Origin: Anaerolineae bacterium
GTDB taxonomy: Bacteria > Chloroflexota > Anaerolineae > 4572-78 > J111
Assembly (NCBI GenBank): GCA_020433835.1
Contig: JAGRBY010000009.1
Span: forward strand, 1 to 33,674
Length of the DNA: 33,674 bases
Reading direction: 5' to 3'
The notes beneath the pieces were generated by a model that saw nothing but the letters and a program-made list of their open reading frames with translations, made no database searches and had not been told where the DNA came from. Shown here in pieces: positions 9,670 to 19,270 of this stretch. Each line of letters starts with the position of its first letter. Position 1 is the stretch's first letter. Both the position numbers and the translations under genes were made by a program.

Positions 9670-12600
9670 ATCGCTCCTTCTATCATTTTGGTTTGATGGC
9701 CGGCGGCTTGCTCAGAAGAATCATCCTTGACGGGTGTGAATACATCGTCTGGCTGTTGTTGATCAATATACTGAACTAAAGCCTCAATGTTCAAATCCTC
9801 AAAAAATTTCCCCAAAGGTACATTTACTCCAAGCGTATGCTGTATATGATTTCTTAACTCCACCGCCATCAGCGAATCCAGCCCCATCATAATCAAGGGT
9901 TGGTGTGGATCGACCTGTCTTGGATTCATGGCCAGGGTTGTGGCTGTCTGACTTTGTAAATAAAACGTCAGGCGTTCGATCCGTTCATCAGGAGCCATCG
10001 AAGAGAGTTGATGAACCCAGCCTAGGTTATCGTCGGGAGTCTCGGCAAAGGTGCCCGTTTTACCGGTTAGTTCTGAGAAGAAGGGATTAGTTACAGCCTG
10101 ATGTTGATATGTTGTCCAGTTGATGGGGACAACGCCGATCTGGGGTATATCTTGCTCAAGCAGTTTAGCCAAGATTTGCAATCCCTGTTGCGGCGAGATG
10201 AAGCCGTAGCCCAGTGACGCCAGATGAGCTTTTTCCCGTTGAACTAATTCTGCCGCTACGCCAACTTCAGACCAGCTTCCCCAGTTGATGCTCAAGGCCG
10301 GCAGACTCTGCGCCCGTCGATAGTGTGAGAAGGCATCTAAGAAAGCGTTGGCAGCCGCATAATTAGCCTGACCCGGGTTCCCTAACAGCCCTGTAACCGA
10401 CGAAAAGAAAACAAAGTAATCCAGAGACATATCCTTGGTCAAGGTATGTAAGTTCCAGGCTCCCCGCACCTTAGGCGCTAATACATGGGCAAAGCGATCC
10501 CAGTTCTGTTGGAACAGTGCCCCATCATCCAGCACGCCCGCTGCGTGGATAATCCCTCGTAGGGGGTGGGCCGGGTCGATTGCCATCAAGGCTTCGGCAA
10601 CTTGCTCGACATCAGCGACATCAACTCTGGCGATGATCACTTTTGCGCCCATGTGAGCCATCTGGTCAAGTTGTAATTGGACCTCCGGTTTGGGCGGATG
10701 GCGTCCCATTAACACCAGATGTCTGGCGCCCTGCTCTACCAGCCAGTGCGCCACCAATAACCCTAAACCACCCAGTCCCCCAGTGATTAGATATGTGCCG
10801 TCTGGGTAGCACGTTATCGGTTGAAGAGCGCGTGGCTCGAACCGAGTCAACCGGGCGACATAACGCTCGCCATTGCGCAAAGCCACCTGATCTTCACCTG
10901 ATTTGCGGGCAGACTCCGCCCTTATCTCAGAGACCAGTGCGCCGGCTTGTTCGTCTACCGTTCCATTTGGGTCCAGATCAAACCGAACGCAGCGAAGTTC
11001 AGGGTGTTCCAAACCAATCACCCGCCCCATACCCCACAACGACGCTTGGGCAAAGCCGTCCACCTTGTCTGCCTCGTTTACCGCCTGCGCCCCGCGGGTT
11101 ACTAACCACAGACCCGGAGGCTGCGGATAATCCATCAGCAAGGACTGCACCAGATGCAAGACACTGCCACAGCCTAGCCTTGATGCTGTCTCCAGGTCGG
11201 TTGCCTCATGGATGGATGGCTCATTCAGGCTCCACAGATGAACCACCGCCTGCGCCGCCGGTACGGCCTCCAGCAGTCGCCGGTAATCCTCGGCTGCATC
11301 CGGCTGAATTTGGAAGGACCGATCATCTAGGGCCTGATACGCGCTGCCCGCATAAACCAGACAGACTTGCTCACCCCAACGGCGAAGTTCGACGGCCAGC
11401 GCTTCGCCCACACCAGACGCATCGGCTAATAGCAGCCAGGGCCGGCTCTGAGGTGGAACCACCTCGCCGGACCGGGTGACCATCTCGACCTGTCCCGATG
11501 GGGTATCTGTAAACGTTTCACCCGAACCTAAACTAAACAGGGGTTGAGGCTGCCAGGTCACCTGATGAAGCCACTTTAGCCACGGTATGGCGGACACTGC
11601 CTCCCCACTGAATTCGCTCTCGAAGACCATCTCCTGATGTAGCGGCAACTGCGTCATCTTGTCGATTAATGGTCGTAGCTTCTCCTGGCTTCGCGCCTTC
11701 TGGGAGACATCGATCCAGTAGCGTTGCCGTTGATAGGGATAGGTGGGCAGCACGATCTTGCGCCGATCATAATCCCGGTCGAAACTGACCCAGTCCACAT
11801 CCACGCCGCGTCCATACAACGCCCCCAGGCTCTCCAGCATCGACTGCCAATCGTTACGTTTCTGCCGTAGACTCGGTAACCACAATCGATTTTGGATTTT
11901 GGATGATCGATGCCTTGTATCGGCTGGATTTTGGATTTGGCGAGCGAGACATTGTTGGCCCAGACCCAACAGAGTCGGCTTGGGGCCGATTTCAATGAAG
12001 AGTTCGGCTTCAAACTTGTGGAGCGTGGCCATGCCATCGACAAAACGGACCGGTTCTAACACATGACGAATCCAATAGTCGGGCGAAGCCACAGCATCCG
12101 TGACCAATTGGCCAGTCAGATTCGATACCATGGCTTTTTTAGGGGCAACATAGGTGATCGACCGGGCTATCTGCTCGAATTCAGCCAGTATGGGCGTCAT
12201 TAAAGGCGAATGGAAGGCATGAGAGACGTTCAACTTGTGTGTCTCGATGCCCTCCGTGGCCAACGTTTTTACAATCGCCTGCACCCTCTCTCGTTGGCCG
12301 GAGATGACCACATTCTGCGGACCATTGACAGCCGCGATGGATACCTCGGTACGGTAAGGCGCAATCGCTGTCTGTACCCGAACCTCATCGGCCAACACTG
12401 CCACCATCTGGCCGTCTTGCGGCAAGGCTTGCATCAGCCGTCCCCGTTCGGCGATCACCTTCAGTCCATCTTCAAGACTGAACACTCCCGCGACACAGGC
12501 CGCAACATATTCCCCCACACTGTGCCCCATCACCACATCTGGCTCGATGCCCCACGATTGCCACAACGCCACCAGGGCATACTCCAGGGCAAAAAGGAGG

Positions 12601-15600
12601 GGTTGGGTGTAGATTGTCATTTCGATTTTAGATGTTAAATGTTGGATGTTGGATCGATTGTTGGGATAGAGGATATCAAGTAGAGAAAATTGCTCATTGT
12701 TAATTGTTAATTGTTTATTGTCCAAGAGTATCTCATCGCAGTGCTTTAGGGTACGACGGAAAGTGGGTTGGGTTTCGTACAGGTTTCTCCCCATAGCCTC
12801 ATACTGCGCGCCTTGCCCGGTGAAGAGGAAGGCGACACGTGGCGCGGTCTGATGTTCCGGCCTATATCCCTGGCTAACACCGACATCGACTTTACCCTGT
12901 GTAAATCCGGCAAGTTTGGCTTGCATCTGCGGCAACGTCTCGGCGGTCAAGCTCAATCGCCGGGCGAAGTGGCTACGACCCGTGTTGGCCGTGTAGCACA
13001 CATCGGCCAGGTTTGCCTGTGGGTAGGTTGTCAAGAAATTATTATACCGCTGAGCCAGATCCCTTAAGGCCTGCTCACTTCTGGCCGACAACGTCATTAT
13101 CTGCCACGTTCGTTCTTCCTCAGCACTTCGAGGTTCAACTGTCGGCGCTGCCGCCAGCACCACGTGCGCGTTGGTGCCACTCATTCCAAACGAACTGATC
13201 CCCGCTATCCGCTTCTCAGCTGGCCAGGGGCTGCCTGCGGTGGGGATCTGAACCATCAGCCTATCCCAATCGATATACGGGCTAGGATTCTGAAAGTGCA
13301 GGTGGGGCGGAATCTGGTTATGCTGAAGTGATAGCACAACCTTGATTAGACCGGCTATACCTGCTGCTGCCTCCAGGTGCCCAATATTCGTTTTGACTGA
13401 TCCAACCAGCAGCGGTTGCTCTCGATCTTGACCAAAAACCGCTCCTAGCGCTCGCATCTCAATCGGATCCCCTAAGGAGGTCCCGGTTCCGTGCGCTTCG
13501 ATGTAACTCACCCGCTGCGGCTCAACCTGGGCTTGGATCAGCGCTTGCTCGATGAGCGCCTTCTGAGCCTGCTGGTTGGGTACTGTCAACCCGCTGCTTG
13601 GCCCATCATGGTTCACGGCACTGCCCCGAATCACGGCCAGGATGTTATCCTTATTGGCCTTGGCGGCTGAAAGTCGCTTCAGCACCACAATGCCACAACC
13701 TTCGCCGCGCCCATAGCCATCGGCCGCGGCATCAAACGTTTTACAGCGCCCATCCGCAGCCAACGCCTGCATCTGCGACAAGGCTATCGTCGCCTCCGGC
13801 GAAAGCATCAACTGTACTCCACCGGCCAACGCCAGTTCACATTCGCCGAATCGCAGACTCTGGCAGGCCAAGTGGACCGCGACCAATGATGAAGAGCAAG
13901 CGGTATCTATGGCCATCGTTGGCCCTTGCGTTCCCAACAAATATGCCAAGCGTCCGGCAGCAAAGCTGCTGCCATTTCCCGTGGCCGTATAGGTATCCAT
14001 CTCGTCCAGATCGTTGATGCTCTTGCTTTGCCGGGCATACTCACTCTGTCCAATACCCACAAAAACCCCTGTCCGACTGCCGGCCAACCGCTGCGGCGAC
14101 TGGCCGGCCCGTTCCAAGGCTTCCCAACAGACCTCCAACAGTAACCGTTGCTGGGGGTCCAGACTAACCGCCTCCCGGGGCGAGATACCGAAGAACTGGG
14201 GGTCGAAGCGGTCCACCTCATCGATAAAGGCTCCTGTTCGCACATACATCTTGCCCGGTTGGCCCCGCTTCGAGTCATAATACGCCTCTACGTCCCAACG
14301 GGCCGCCGGAATTTTGGCCACCATATCCCGTCCCGTTTCCAGCAACTGCCAAAACGCTGCGGGGCTATCGGCTCCGGGAAAGCGACAATCTATCCCCACA
14401 ATTGCAATCGGCTCTGCCGGCTGGTGGCTTATAATCGATGCGTGTTGTCCAGCCGCCGAAGTGGATAACGGAGATGATTCCGCCAGTTGCAGCACCTCTG
14501 TCAACAGGTAAGTGGTCAGCGATTCAATCGTTGGGTACTCGAAAGCCACCGTCGCGGGTAACGCCGCACCGAGACTCACCTCCAGCCGCTGCTTCAACTC
14601 CAGCGCCATCAGCGAGTCCATCCCCATCTCAGCAAACCCCAGGTTGAGCGCCGGGGCATCGCCGGCCCGCATCCCCACGATGTCAGCCACCTCCTGTTTC
14701 AGATAGGCCAGTATAGCTTCACGCGAGGTCAATCGCCGGATAAGCTGACCTGGTCTAGCTTGGGTCTTCGCTCTACTGCCTTGTTTCTGTCCTTCAAGTT
14801 GCTGCAGAAATTGTCTTGGTCTAGCCAACTCGTAGAACTTACGGAATTGTTCCCAGTCTACATCGGCGACAGTCATTTGAGCCGCATCTGTGTTCAGTAG
14901 ATAGGCCAGTACCTCCATCCCATGGCCAGACAGTAGAGCCTCGATCCCCAAGTGCTTAAGGATGGCCAATCCTTCTGGGGTGGTCATACCGCCCCCCGCC
15001 CAAGGACCCCAGGCTACACTTAATCCGACCAAACCCTGCACGCGACGATACATAGCCAGTCCATCCAGAAAATGATTGGCTGCTCCATAATGCGCCTGCT
15101 GTTGCGATCCCCACACCCCGGCGGCTGAAGAGAAGCAGACAAAAAAATCCAGGTCCAGATCACGGCACAGATGATGGAGTAGCCATCCCCCCAAGACTTT
15201 GGGGCGTAGCACCGCATTCAAGCCGGCTAAAGTCATCTCCGCCGCCAGCTTAAAGTCTTCTATACCCGCCGCATGGACAACACCTCGCAAGGCTGGGCCG
15301 TCAGAAGTCAAGTGGGCCAGGAGTTGGCTCATCCCCGCTTCATCGGCCACGTCCACCGGCGCTATCTGTACCTGAACACCCATCACTGTCAGCCGCTCGA
15401 CCGCCTGCTGCTGGATGGGGCTGGTTATGCCGCGCCGCCCCGTTAGCACCAGGTGGCGGGCACCCGCCTCGGCCAGCCATCGGGCCAGCCGCAGCCCCAA
15501 CGCACCCAAACCGCCGCTGATCAGATAACTGGCCTGCGGCTCGATCTTTATTTTCTTCTGGGTTGGTTTCTGCTTTGGCCGGGCATGGGCCAAGCGCGCT

Positions 15601-18600
15601 ACGTATCGACGCCCGTCCCGAAAGGCAAGTTGGTCTTCAGGCTCGCCTCCCAGAATTTCCGCCAGAATCTTTTCTGCCTCTGCCGGGATATCCGGTTTTG
15701 TCTCTGCGGCCAGATCAAGGAGTCCGCCCCATAAGGCCGGCTGCTCCAACGCGATCGCGCGACCTAGTCCCCATAGGGTAGATTGCGCTACGCTCAATTC
15801 GAACTGCCGTTTGGGCGCTGTGACCGCTTGTGCGCCACGGGTCACCACCCAGATCCGCGGTAGATCAGGCGCAGACTGCGTTTGCAGCAGCGCTTGCACT
15901 AAATGTAACATACTACCGCAGCCCAACGTCTGGGCTGCTTCCAGACTCGCCAGGGTCAAAGCTTCGTTGGAGGGCGTATCCATTGCCCACAAATGGACCA
16001 CCCCACGTAGTAGCCCTTCAGTGCCGGTCTCAGCCCCGATACGCTGCAACAGATCCTTAAATGCCCTCGGGTCTGTCGGGTCCAAAACCCACCCCGGAGA
16101 CGCTGCGGCTGCCTGAATGCCGGCGGCATAGACCAACTCGGCCCTATGCCCCCCCGCCATCAATCGGGCTGCCAGCGCTTGGCCCAGGCTACTTTGATCT
16201 GCCAGAATTAGCCACCGTCCCGGCTCGGCTGTGGGGGCAGCCGAACTTTGATGGGGTTGAGGCTGCCAAGTCACTTCATACAGCCATTCCTCAATCCGAG
16301 CAGCTTGACGCTGGATTTGATGCTTTTCAACCAGGCTTTCCAGTAATTTGGGTAGTAAAGTGATCTCATCATCGGCAAACTGGCCGGTTTCGATGAGCGA
16401 CTCTGTTAGTTGACCCACATCACCAGCGTCTACTAGCTTCAGGAGTGTTGTCTGGTTCGCTGGGGGGGTGGCTCGGTCGGTAACTTGACGCGTCTGTTTC
16501 AGGTCACGATCCATCCAGTAACGCTGCCTTTGGAAGGGATAGGTTGGCACGATGACCTTGTGCCGGTCATAGTCCCGATCAAAGCCAGTCCAGTCAATTT
16601 CTACGCCTCTGGTATATAGTTCACTCAAACTCGCTAACATTTGCTGCCAGTCCTGGCGTCCCTGTCGTAGGCTCGGTAGCCATAATGGATTTTGGATTTT
16701 TGGCGAGAGACATTGTTGACCCAAGCTCAATAAGGTTGGTTTAGGGCCGATTTCCAGAAAGAGTTCGACGCCTTGCTCCTGCAGCGCCCTCATTCCGGCG
16801 GCGAATCGCACCGTCTCCCGCACATGCCGCACCCAGTACGCCGGTCGCGTTACCTCGTCTGTCGCCAATGTCCCCGTTACATTCGAAACCAGCGCTATCT
16901 TCGGTTTTGAATAACTGATGGTTTGCGCGGCCTGGCTAAACTCGGCCAACATTGGTGCCATCAGCGGTGAGTGGAAGGCATGGGAGACGGTCAACCTGTG
17001 AGTCTTGATACCTTGCGTTGTCAACGTCTCCTCAATGGCCTGTACTACCTCTCGTTGGCCGGAGATGACCACGTTCCGCAGGCTGTTAACTGCCGCAATA
17101 GCGACCTCAGCCCGGTAAGGAGCTATGACGGCTTGTACTCGCGTCTCATCAGCCAGTACCGCTAACATTGCTCCTGCCTGGGGCAGGGTTTGCATCAGGC
17201 GGCCCCGCTCGGCAACCAGTTTGAGACCATCTTCCAGACTGAAGACGCCCGCCACGCAGGCTGCGACATATTCGCCCAGGCTGTGGCCCATCACTACCTC
17301 CGGCTCGATGCCCCACGACTGCCACAGCGTGGCCAGGGCGTATTCAAGCGCGAATAGGACTGGTTGGCTGTAAGCCGTCTCGTCGATTTTGGATTTTGAA
17401 TGTCCACTATCTTGCATCGACTGGATTTTGGATTGATCTTTAGGGTAGAGGATGTCGAGTAAAGAGATTTGTTCATGGTCCCGGAGTATCTCAACACACC
17501 GGTCGAGGGTTTTGCGGAATGTCGGCTGGGTTTCATAGAGTTCTCGACCCATACCCATGTATTGGGAGCCTTGCCCGGTGAAAAGAAAGGCAATTTTAGG
17601 CGCGGGCTGGTGGGCCGGTATTTGACCGTGACGGATATCTGCGCTTACCTGGTTATTGAGGTAGGTTCTCAGCTGGGCTTGGGCATGCGCTATCGACTCG
17701 GCAGTCAGACTTAACCGGTGGGTAAAGTGGGACCGTCCTACGTTTGCTGTATGGCACACATCGCTCAGCACCGGTTCTGGTCGGGCTGTTAGAAAATCGC
17801 TGTACCGTTGAACCAGTTCACGCAAGGCCAGTTCGGTTTTAGCCGATAGAGTCAGCAGATGGCGGGGACGATCGGCAAGGTTTGGCGGCGCGTCCTTTAT
17901 TCCAAAAGGGTGAATTGTACGTGGTGAATGAATTGGTGCCTCTTCTAACACGACGTGGGCGTTCGTCCCGCCGATTCCAAAAGAACTGACTCCAGCACGT
18001 CGAGGTGATTCGCCCTGGGCCCATTTTGATAATTTTGTATTAACATAAAACGGCGTTTGGTCAAAGTTGATTTCAGGATTAGGCGCAGAAAAGTTTAGAC
18101 TGGGCGGGAGCTGTCGATGATGCAGGGCTAATACCGTTTTAATCAGGCCGGTTATACCTGCCGCTGTTTCCAAGTGCCCCACATTGGTTTTGACCGAGCC
18201 AATAGCACAGAACTTCTCGTTTCGATCCGCTGCGCTAAATATCGAGGACAACGCGGCAATTTCGATAGGGTCACCGATGGGGGTTCCGGTTCCATGTGTC
18301 TCAACATAGCTTATCGTGTCGGGTGTGACTCGAGCTACTTCCAAGGCTTCGCTAATCACTGCCATCTGGCCCAACTCGCTGGTTGTGGCGTATCCAAACT
18401 TGCGAGCGCCATCGTTGTTGACGGCCGATCCCTTGATAACAGCCAAAATCGGATCGCCCTCTGCCAGAGCCTCGCTTAAACGTTTCAACACGACCACCCC
18501 GACCCCACTACCAAAGACGGTTCCATTTGCTCCGGCGTCGAAGGCGCGACAGTGGCCATCAGCAGACAAGATTGCTCCCTCTTCATAAAGATACCCAATA

Positions 18601-19253
18601 CCTTGAGGGATAGTGATACTAACCGCGCCGGCGATGGCCACATCACATTCATAGTTCAGCAAACTTTGAGCAGCAACATGCACGGCAACAAGCCCGGTGG
18701 AACAAGCACTCTGGATGCTGATACAAGGTCCTCTAAAATCGAGTTTGTAGGCCGTACGGGTGGCCAGGTAATCTTTGTCATTGCCAATTAGAAGCTGGAG
18801 ACCATCAACAAATGAATCTTGGAATATATCACGCTGATAAGGGGGATAGGTACTCTGGTTTGCGCCGGCATAGACTCCGACCAAGCCTTCATAATTGGCA
18901 ATATTGATACCGGCATATTCCAAAGCTTCCCAGACACACTCCAGAAATAGCCGCTGCTGAGGGGCGGTGAGTTGGGCATGACGTCTGGTGAAATCAAAAA
19001 ATTCAGCATCAAATAAATCAATGTTATCCAGCACAAATCCGGCTTTAACATAATTGGGGTTTTGCCAAACCTCCGGCTTCAAATGAAGCGCCAATTCCTC
19101 ATCTGTAAATGATGTCCTCGCCTCTACCCCGGCACAAAGATTTTCCCAGAACTGTTTTATATTTGGCGCACCGGGAAAACGGCCGGATAATCCAACGATG
19201 GCAATCTGTTCTATATCGGAAGCCTGCTTGGAATTTTCAGCAGCAGTATCCAT
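9666..19253 (-). CDS. Bimodular type I PKS, KS-AT-KR-ACP / KS-AT-(DH remnant)-KR-ACP
   Basis: The protein is about 3195 residues. KS1 (SACSTGL, near 186) is of the hybrid type that accepts peptidyl or thiazolyl chains. AT1 has GHSLGEY (near 658) and HAFHS, the malonyl type. KR1 has SGGLGALG, lacks LDD, and has GVWGSQQQAHY: the Trp marks an A-type KR with Tyr and Asn intact. ACP1 has MGMDSL (near 1546). KS2 is canonical (DTACSSSL, near 1787). AT2 has GHSVGEY and HAFHS. After AT2, about 37 residues match only the beginning of a DH and then run directly into KR2 ([11 protein letters not shown], Ser-Tyr-Asn; B-type). ACP2 has MGLDSL (near 3127). Both modules should leave hydroxyl groups. The acidic C-terminus ends KMIEGAI, a possible ligand for the next NRPS docking domain. 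A GTG start at 19262 is also possible, but it has no ribosome binding site; ATG 19253 has GAGG at 8 bases. ATGA overlap downstream. Confidence 0.95.
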   Translation of the reverse strand: MDTAAENSKQASDIEQIAIVGLSGRFPGAPNIKQFWENLCAGVEARTSFTDEELALHLKPEVWQNPNYVKAGFVLDNIDLFDAEFFDFTRRHAQLTAPQQRLFLECVWEALEYAGINIANYEGLVGVYAGANQSTYPPYQRDIFQDSFVDGLQLLIGNDKDYLATRTAYKLDFRGPCISIQSACSTGLVAVHVAAQSLLNYECDVAIAGAVSITIPQGIGYLYEEGAILSADGHCRAFDAGANGTVFGSGVGVVVLKRLSEALAEGDPILAVIKGSAVNNDGARKFGYATTSELGQMAVISEALEVARVTPDTISYVETHGTGTPIGDPIEIAALSSIFSAADRNEKFCAIGSVKTNVGHLETAAGITGLIKTVLALHHRQLPPSLNFSAPNPEINFDQTPFYVNTKLSKWAQGESPRRAGVSSFGIGGTNAHVVLEEAPIHSPRTIHPFGIKDAPPNLADRPRHLLTLSAKTELALRELVQRYSDFLTARPEPVLSDVCHTANVGRSHFTHRLSLTAESIAHAQAQLRTYLNNQVSADIRHGQIPAHQPAPKIAFLFTGQGSQYMGMGRELYETQPTFRKTLDRCVEILRDHEQISLLDILYPKDQSKIQSMQDSGHSKSKIDETAYSQPVLFALEYALATLWQSWGIEPEVVMGHSLGEYVAACVAGVFSLEDGLKLVAERGRLMQTLPQAGAMLAVLADETRVQAVIAPYRAEVAIAAVNSLRNVVISGQREVVQAIEETLTTQGIKTHRLTVSHAFHSPLMAPMLAEFSQAAQTISYSKPKIALVSNVTGTLATDEVTRPAYWVRHVRETVRFAAGMRALQEQGVELFLEIGPKPTLLSLGQQCLSPKIQNPLWLPSLRQGRQDWQQMLASLSELYTRGVEIDWTGFDRDYDRHKVIVPTYPFQRQRYWMDRDLKQTRQVTDRATPPANQTTLLKLVDAGDVGQLTESLIETGQFADDEITLLPKLLESLVEKHQIQRQAARIEEWLYEVTWQPQPHQSSAAPTAEPGRWLILADQSSLGQALAARLMAGGHRAELVYAAGIQAAAASPGWVLDPTDPRAFKDLLQRIGAETGTEGLLRGVVHLWAMDTPSNEALTLASLEAAQTLGCGSMLHLVQALLQTQSAPDLPRIWVVTRGAQAVTAPKRQFELSVAQSTLWGLGRAIALEQPALWGGLLDLAAETKPDIPAEAEKILAEILGGEPEDQLAFRDGRRYVARLAHARPKQKPTQKKIKIEPQASYLISGGLGALGLRLARWLAEAGARHLVLTGRRGITSPIQQQAVERLTVMGVQVQIAPVDVADEAGMSQLLAHLTSDGPALRGVVHAAGIEDFKLAAEMTLAGLNAVLRPKVLGGWLLHHLCRDLDLDFFVCFSSAAGVWGSQQQAHYGAANHFLDGLAMYRRVQGLVGLSVAWGPWAGGGMTTPEGLAILKHLGIEALLSGHGMEVLAYLLNTDAAQMTVADVDWEQFRKFYELARPRQFLQQLEGQKQGSRAKTQARPGQLIRRLTSREAILAYLKQEVADIVGMRAGDAPALNLGFAEMGMDSLMALELKQRLEVSLGAALPATVAFEYPTIESLTTYLLTEVLQLAESSPLSTSAAGQHASIISHQPAEPIAIVGIDCRFPGADSPAAFWQLLETGRDMVAKIPAARWDVEAYYDSKRGQPGKMYVRTGAFIDEVDRFDPQFFGISPREAVSLDPQQRLLLEVCWEALERAGQSPQRLAGSRTGVFVGIGQSEYARQSKSINDLDEMDTYTATGNGSSFAAGRLAYLLGTQGPTMAIDTACSSSLVAVHLACQSLRFGECELALAGGVQLMLSPEATIALSQMQALAADGRCKTFDAAADGYGRGEGCGIVVLKRLSAAKANKDNILAVIRGSAVNHDGPSSGLTVPNQQAQKALIEQALIQAQVEPQRVSYIEAHGTGTSLGDPIEMRALGAVFGQDREQPLLVGSVKTNIGHLEAAAGIAGLIKVVLSLQHNQIPPHLHFQNPSPYIDWDRLMVQIPTAGSPWPAEKRIAGISSFGMSGTNAHVVLAAAPTVEPRSAEEERTWQIMTLSARSEQALRDLAQRYNNFLTTYPQANLADVCYTANTGRSHFARRLSLTAETLPQMQAKLAGFTQGKVDVGVSQGYRPEHQTAPRVAFLFTGQGAQYEAMGRNLYETQPTFRRTLKHCDEILLDNKQLTINNEQFSLLDILYPNNRSNIQHLTSKIEMTIYTQPLLFALEYALVALWQSWGIEPDVVMGHSVGEYVAACVAGVFSLEDGLKVIAERGRLMQALPQDGQMVAVLADEVRVQTAIAPYRTEVSIAAVNGPQNVVISGQRERVQAIVKTLATEGIETHKLNVSHAFHSPLMTPILAEFEQIARSITYVAPKKAMVSNLTGQLVTDAVASPDYWIRHVLEPVRFVDGMATLHKFEAELFIEIGPKPTLLGLGQQCLARQIQNPADTRHRSSKIQNRLWLPSLRQKRNDWQSMLESLGALYGRGVDVDWVSFDRDYDRRKIVLPTYPYQRQRYWIDVSQKARSQEKLRPLIDKMTQLPLHQEMVFESEFSGEAVSAIPWLKWLHQVTWQPQPLFSLGSGETFTDTPSGQVEMVTRSGEVVPPQSRPWLLLADASGVGEALAVELRRWGEQVCLVYAGSAYQALDDRSFQIQPDAAEDYRRLLEAVPAAQAVVHLWSLNEPSIHEATDLETASRLGCGSVLHLVQSLLMDYPQPPGLWLVTRGAQAVNEADKVDGFAQASLWGMGRVIGLEHPELRCVRFDLDPNGTVDEQAGALVSEIRAESARKSGEDQVALRNGERYVARLTRFEPRALQPITCYPDGTYLITGGLGGLGLLVAHWLVEQGARHLVLMGRHPPKPEVQLQLDQMAHMGAKVIIARVDVADVEQVAEALMAIDPAHPLRGIIHAAGVLDDGALFQQNWDRFAHVLAPKVRGAWNLHTLTKDMSLDYFVFFSSVTGLLGNPGQANYAAANAFLDAFSHYRRAQSLPALSINWGSWSEVGVAAELVQREKAHLASLGYGFISPQQGLQILAKLLEQDIPQIGVVPINWTTYQHQAVTNPFFSELTGKTGTFAETPDDNLGWVHQLSSMAPDERIERLTFYLQSQTATTLAMNPRQVDPHQPLIMMGLDSLMAVELRNHIQHTLGVNVPLGKFFEDLNIEALVQYIDQQQPDDVFTPVKDDSSEQAAGHQTKMIEGAI
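11575..11688 (-). other. Remnant of a dehydratase domain inside the second PKS module
   Basis: This encodes about 37 residues from EKLRPLIDKM to FESEFSGEAVSAIPWL. They align with the first residues of the DH in the right-hand PKS (EILRPLIERM, then IFETEYSLETVPFL), but the sequence stops just before the catalytic His motif and continues as the KR-linked WLHQVTWQPQP. All of the catalytic DH is absent, so the module cannot dehydrate by itself. Confidence 0.75.
11887..11940. repeat. TTTTGGA heptamer repeats in the AT2 C-terminal loop
   Basis: Two runs of GATTTTGGATTTTGG flank a spacer with TGCCTTGTATCGGC. They lie in frame in AT2, after LGLGQQCL, and encode IQNPADTRHRSSKIQN, about a dozen residues more than the equivalent AT1 loop. 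This is the clearest heptamer array in the window. Confidence 0.75.
12621..12723. repeat. Degenerate heptamer and TTGTTAA repeats in the AT2 loop
   Basis: Two blocks are present. At 12621-12660 there are degenerate GTTGGAT-like heptamers. At 12691-12723 TTGTTAA/ATTGTTTA units are tandemly repeated. They encode NKQLTINNEQ and NRSNIQHLTSKIE in AT2, before the active-site Ser. The reading frame stays open through both blocks. The loop position is the same as in the other two malonyl-type AT domains. Confidence 0.65.
16686..16703. repeat. TTTTGGA heptamer repeat in the AT1 C-terminal loop
   Basis: TGGATTTTGGATTTTTGG lies in frame near the end of AT1 and encodes SPKIQNPLW. It is the shortest member of the series, about one and a half to two heptamers, at the same place as the longer repeat in AT2. 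Confidence 0.6.
17384..17436. repeat. TTTTGGA heptamer repeats in the AT1 loop
   Basis: Two clusters of GATTTTGGATTTT-like repeats flank a short spacer. They lie in frame in AT1 of the bimodular PKS, ahead of the GHSLGEY active site, and encode the low-complexity loop IQSMQDSGHSKSKIDE. Bases 17411-17434 match 11914-11937 at 22 of 24 positions, although the two lie in different, non-homologous AT loops. Confidence 0.7.
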
Positions 19254-19261
19254 TTCCTTCA

Positions 19262-19265
19262 CCTC
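19262..19265 (-). promoter_or_regulatory. Ribosome binding site deciding the start of the bimodular PKS
   Basis: GAGG lies 8 bases upstream of ATG 19253. The alternative GTG start at 19260-19262 overlaps this GAGG and has no purine-rich stretch of its own upstream. This favours the ATG. Confidence 0.55.
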
Positions 19266-19270
19266 AACTT

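Noticed and set aside
10793..11479. 228-codon open frame on the plus strand
   Set aside because: It lies fully opposite the KR2 region of the bimodular PKS, whose motifs are clear. The translation is Pro/Arg-rich without family motifs, as expected for an antisense shadow.
12621..12723. CRISPR-like array
   Set aside because: Units are about 7 bases, there are no regular spacers, and the stretch is translated in frame within an AT domain.
15748..15762. HIP1-type GCGATCGC as evidence for a cyanobacterium
   Set aside because: I saw only this one copy in 33.7 kb. HIP1-rich genomes would show many. It does not support the assignment.
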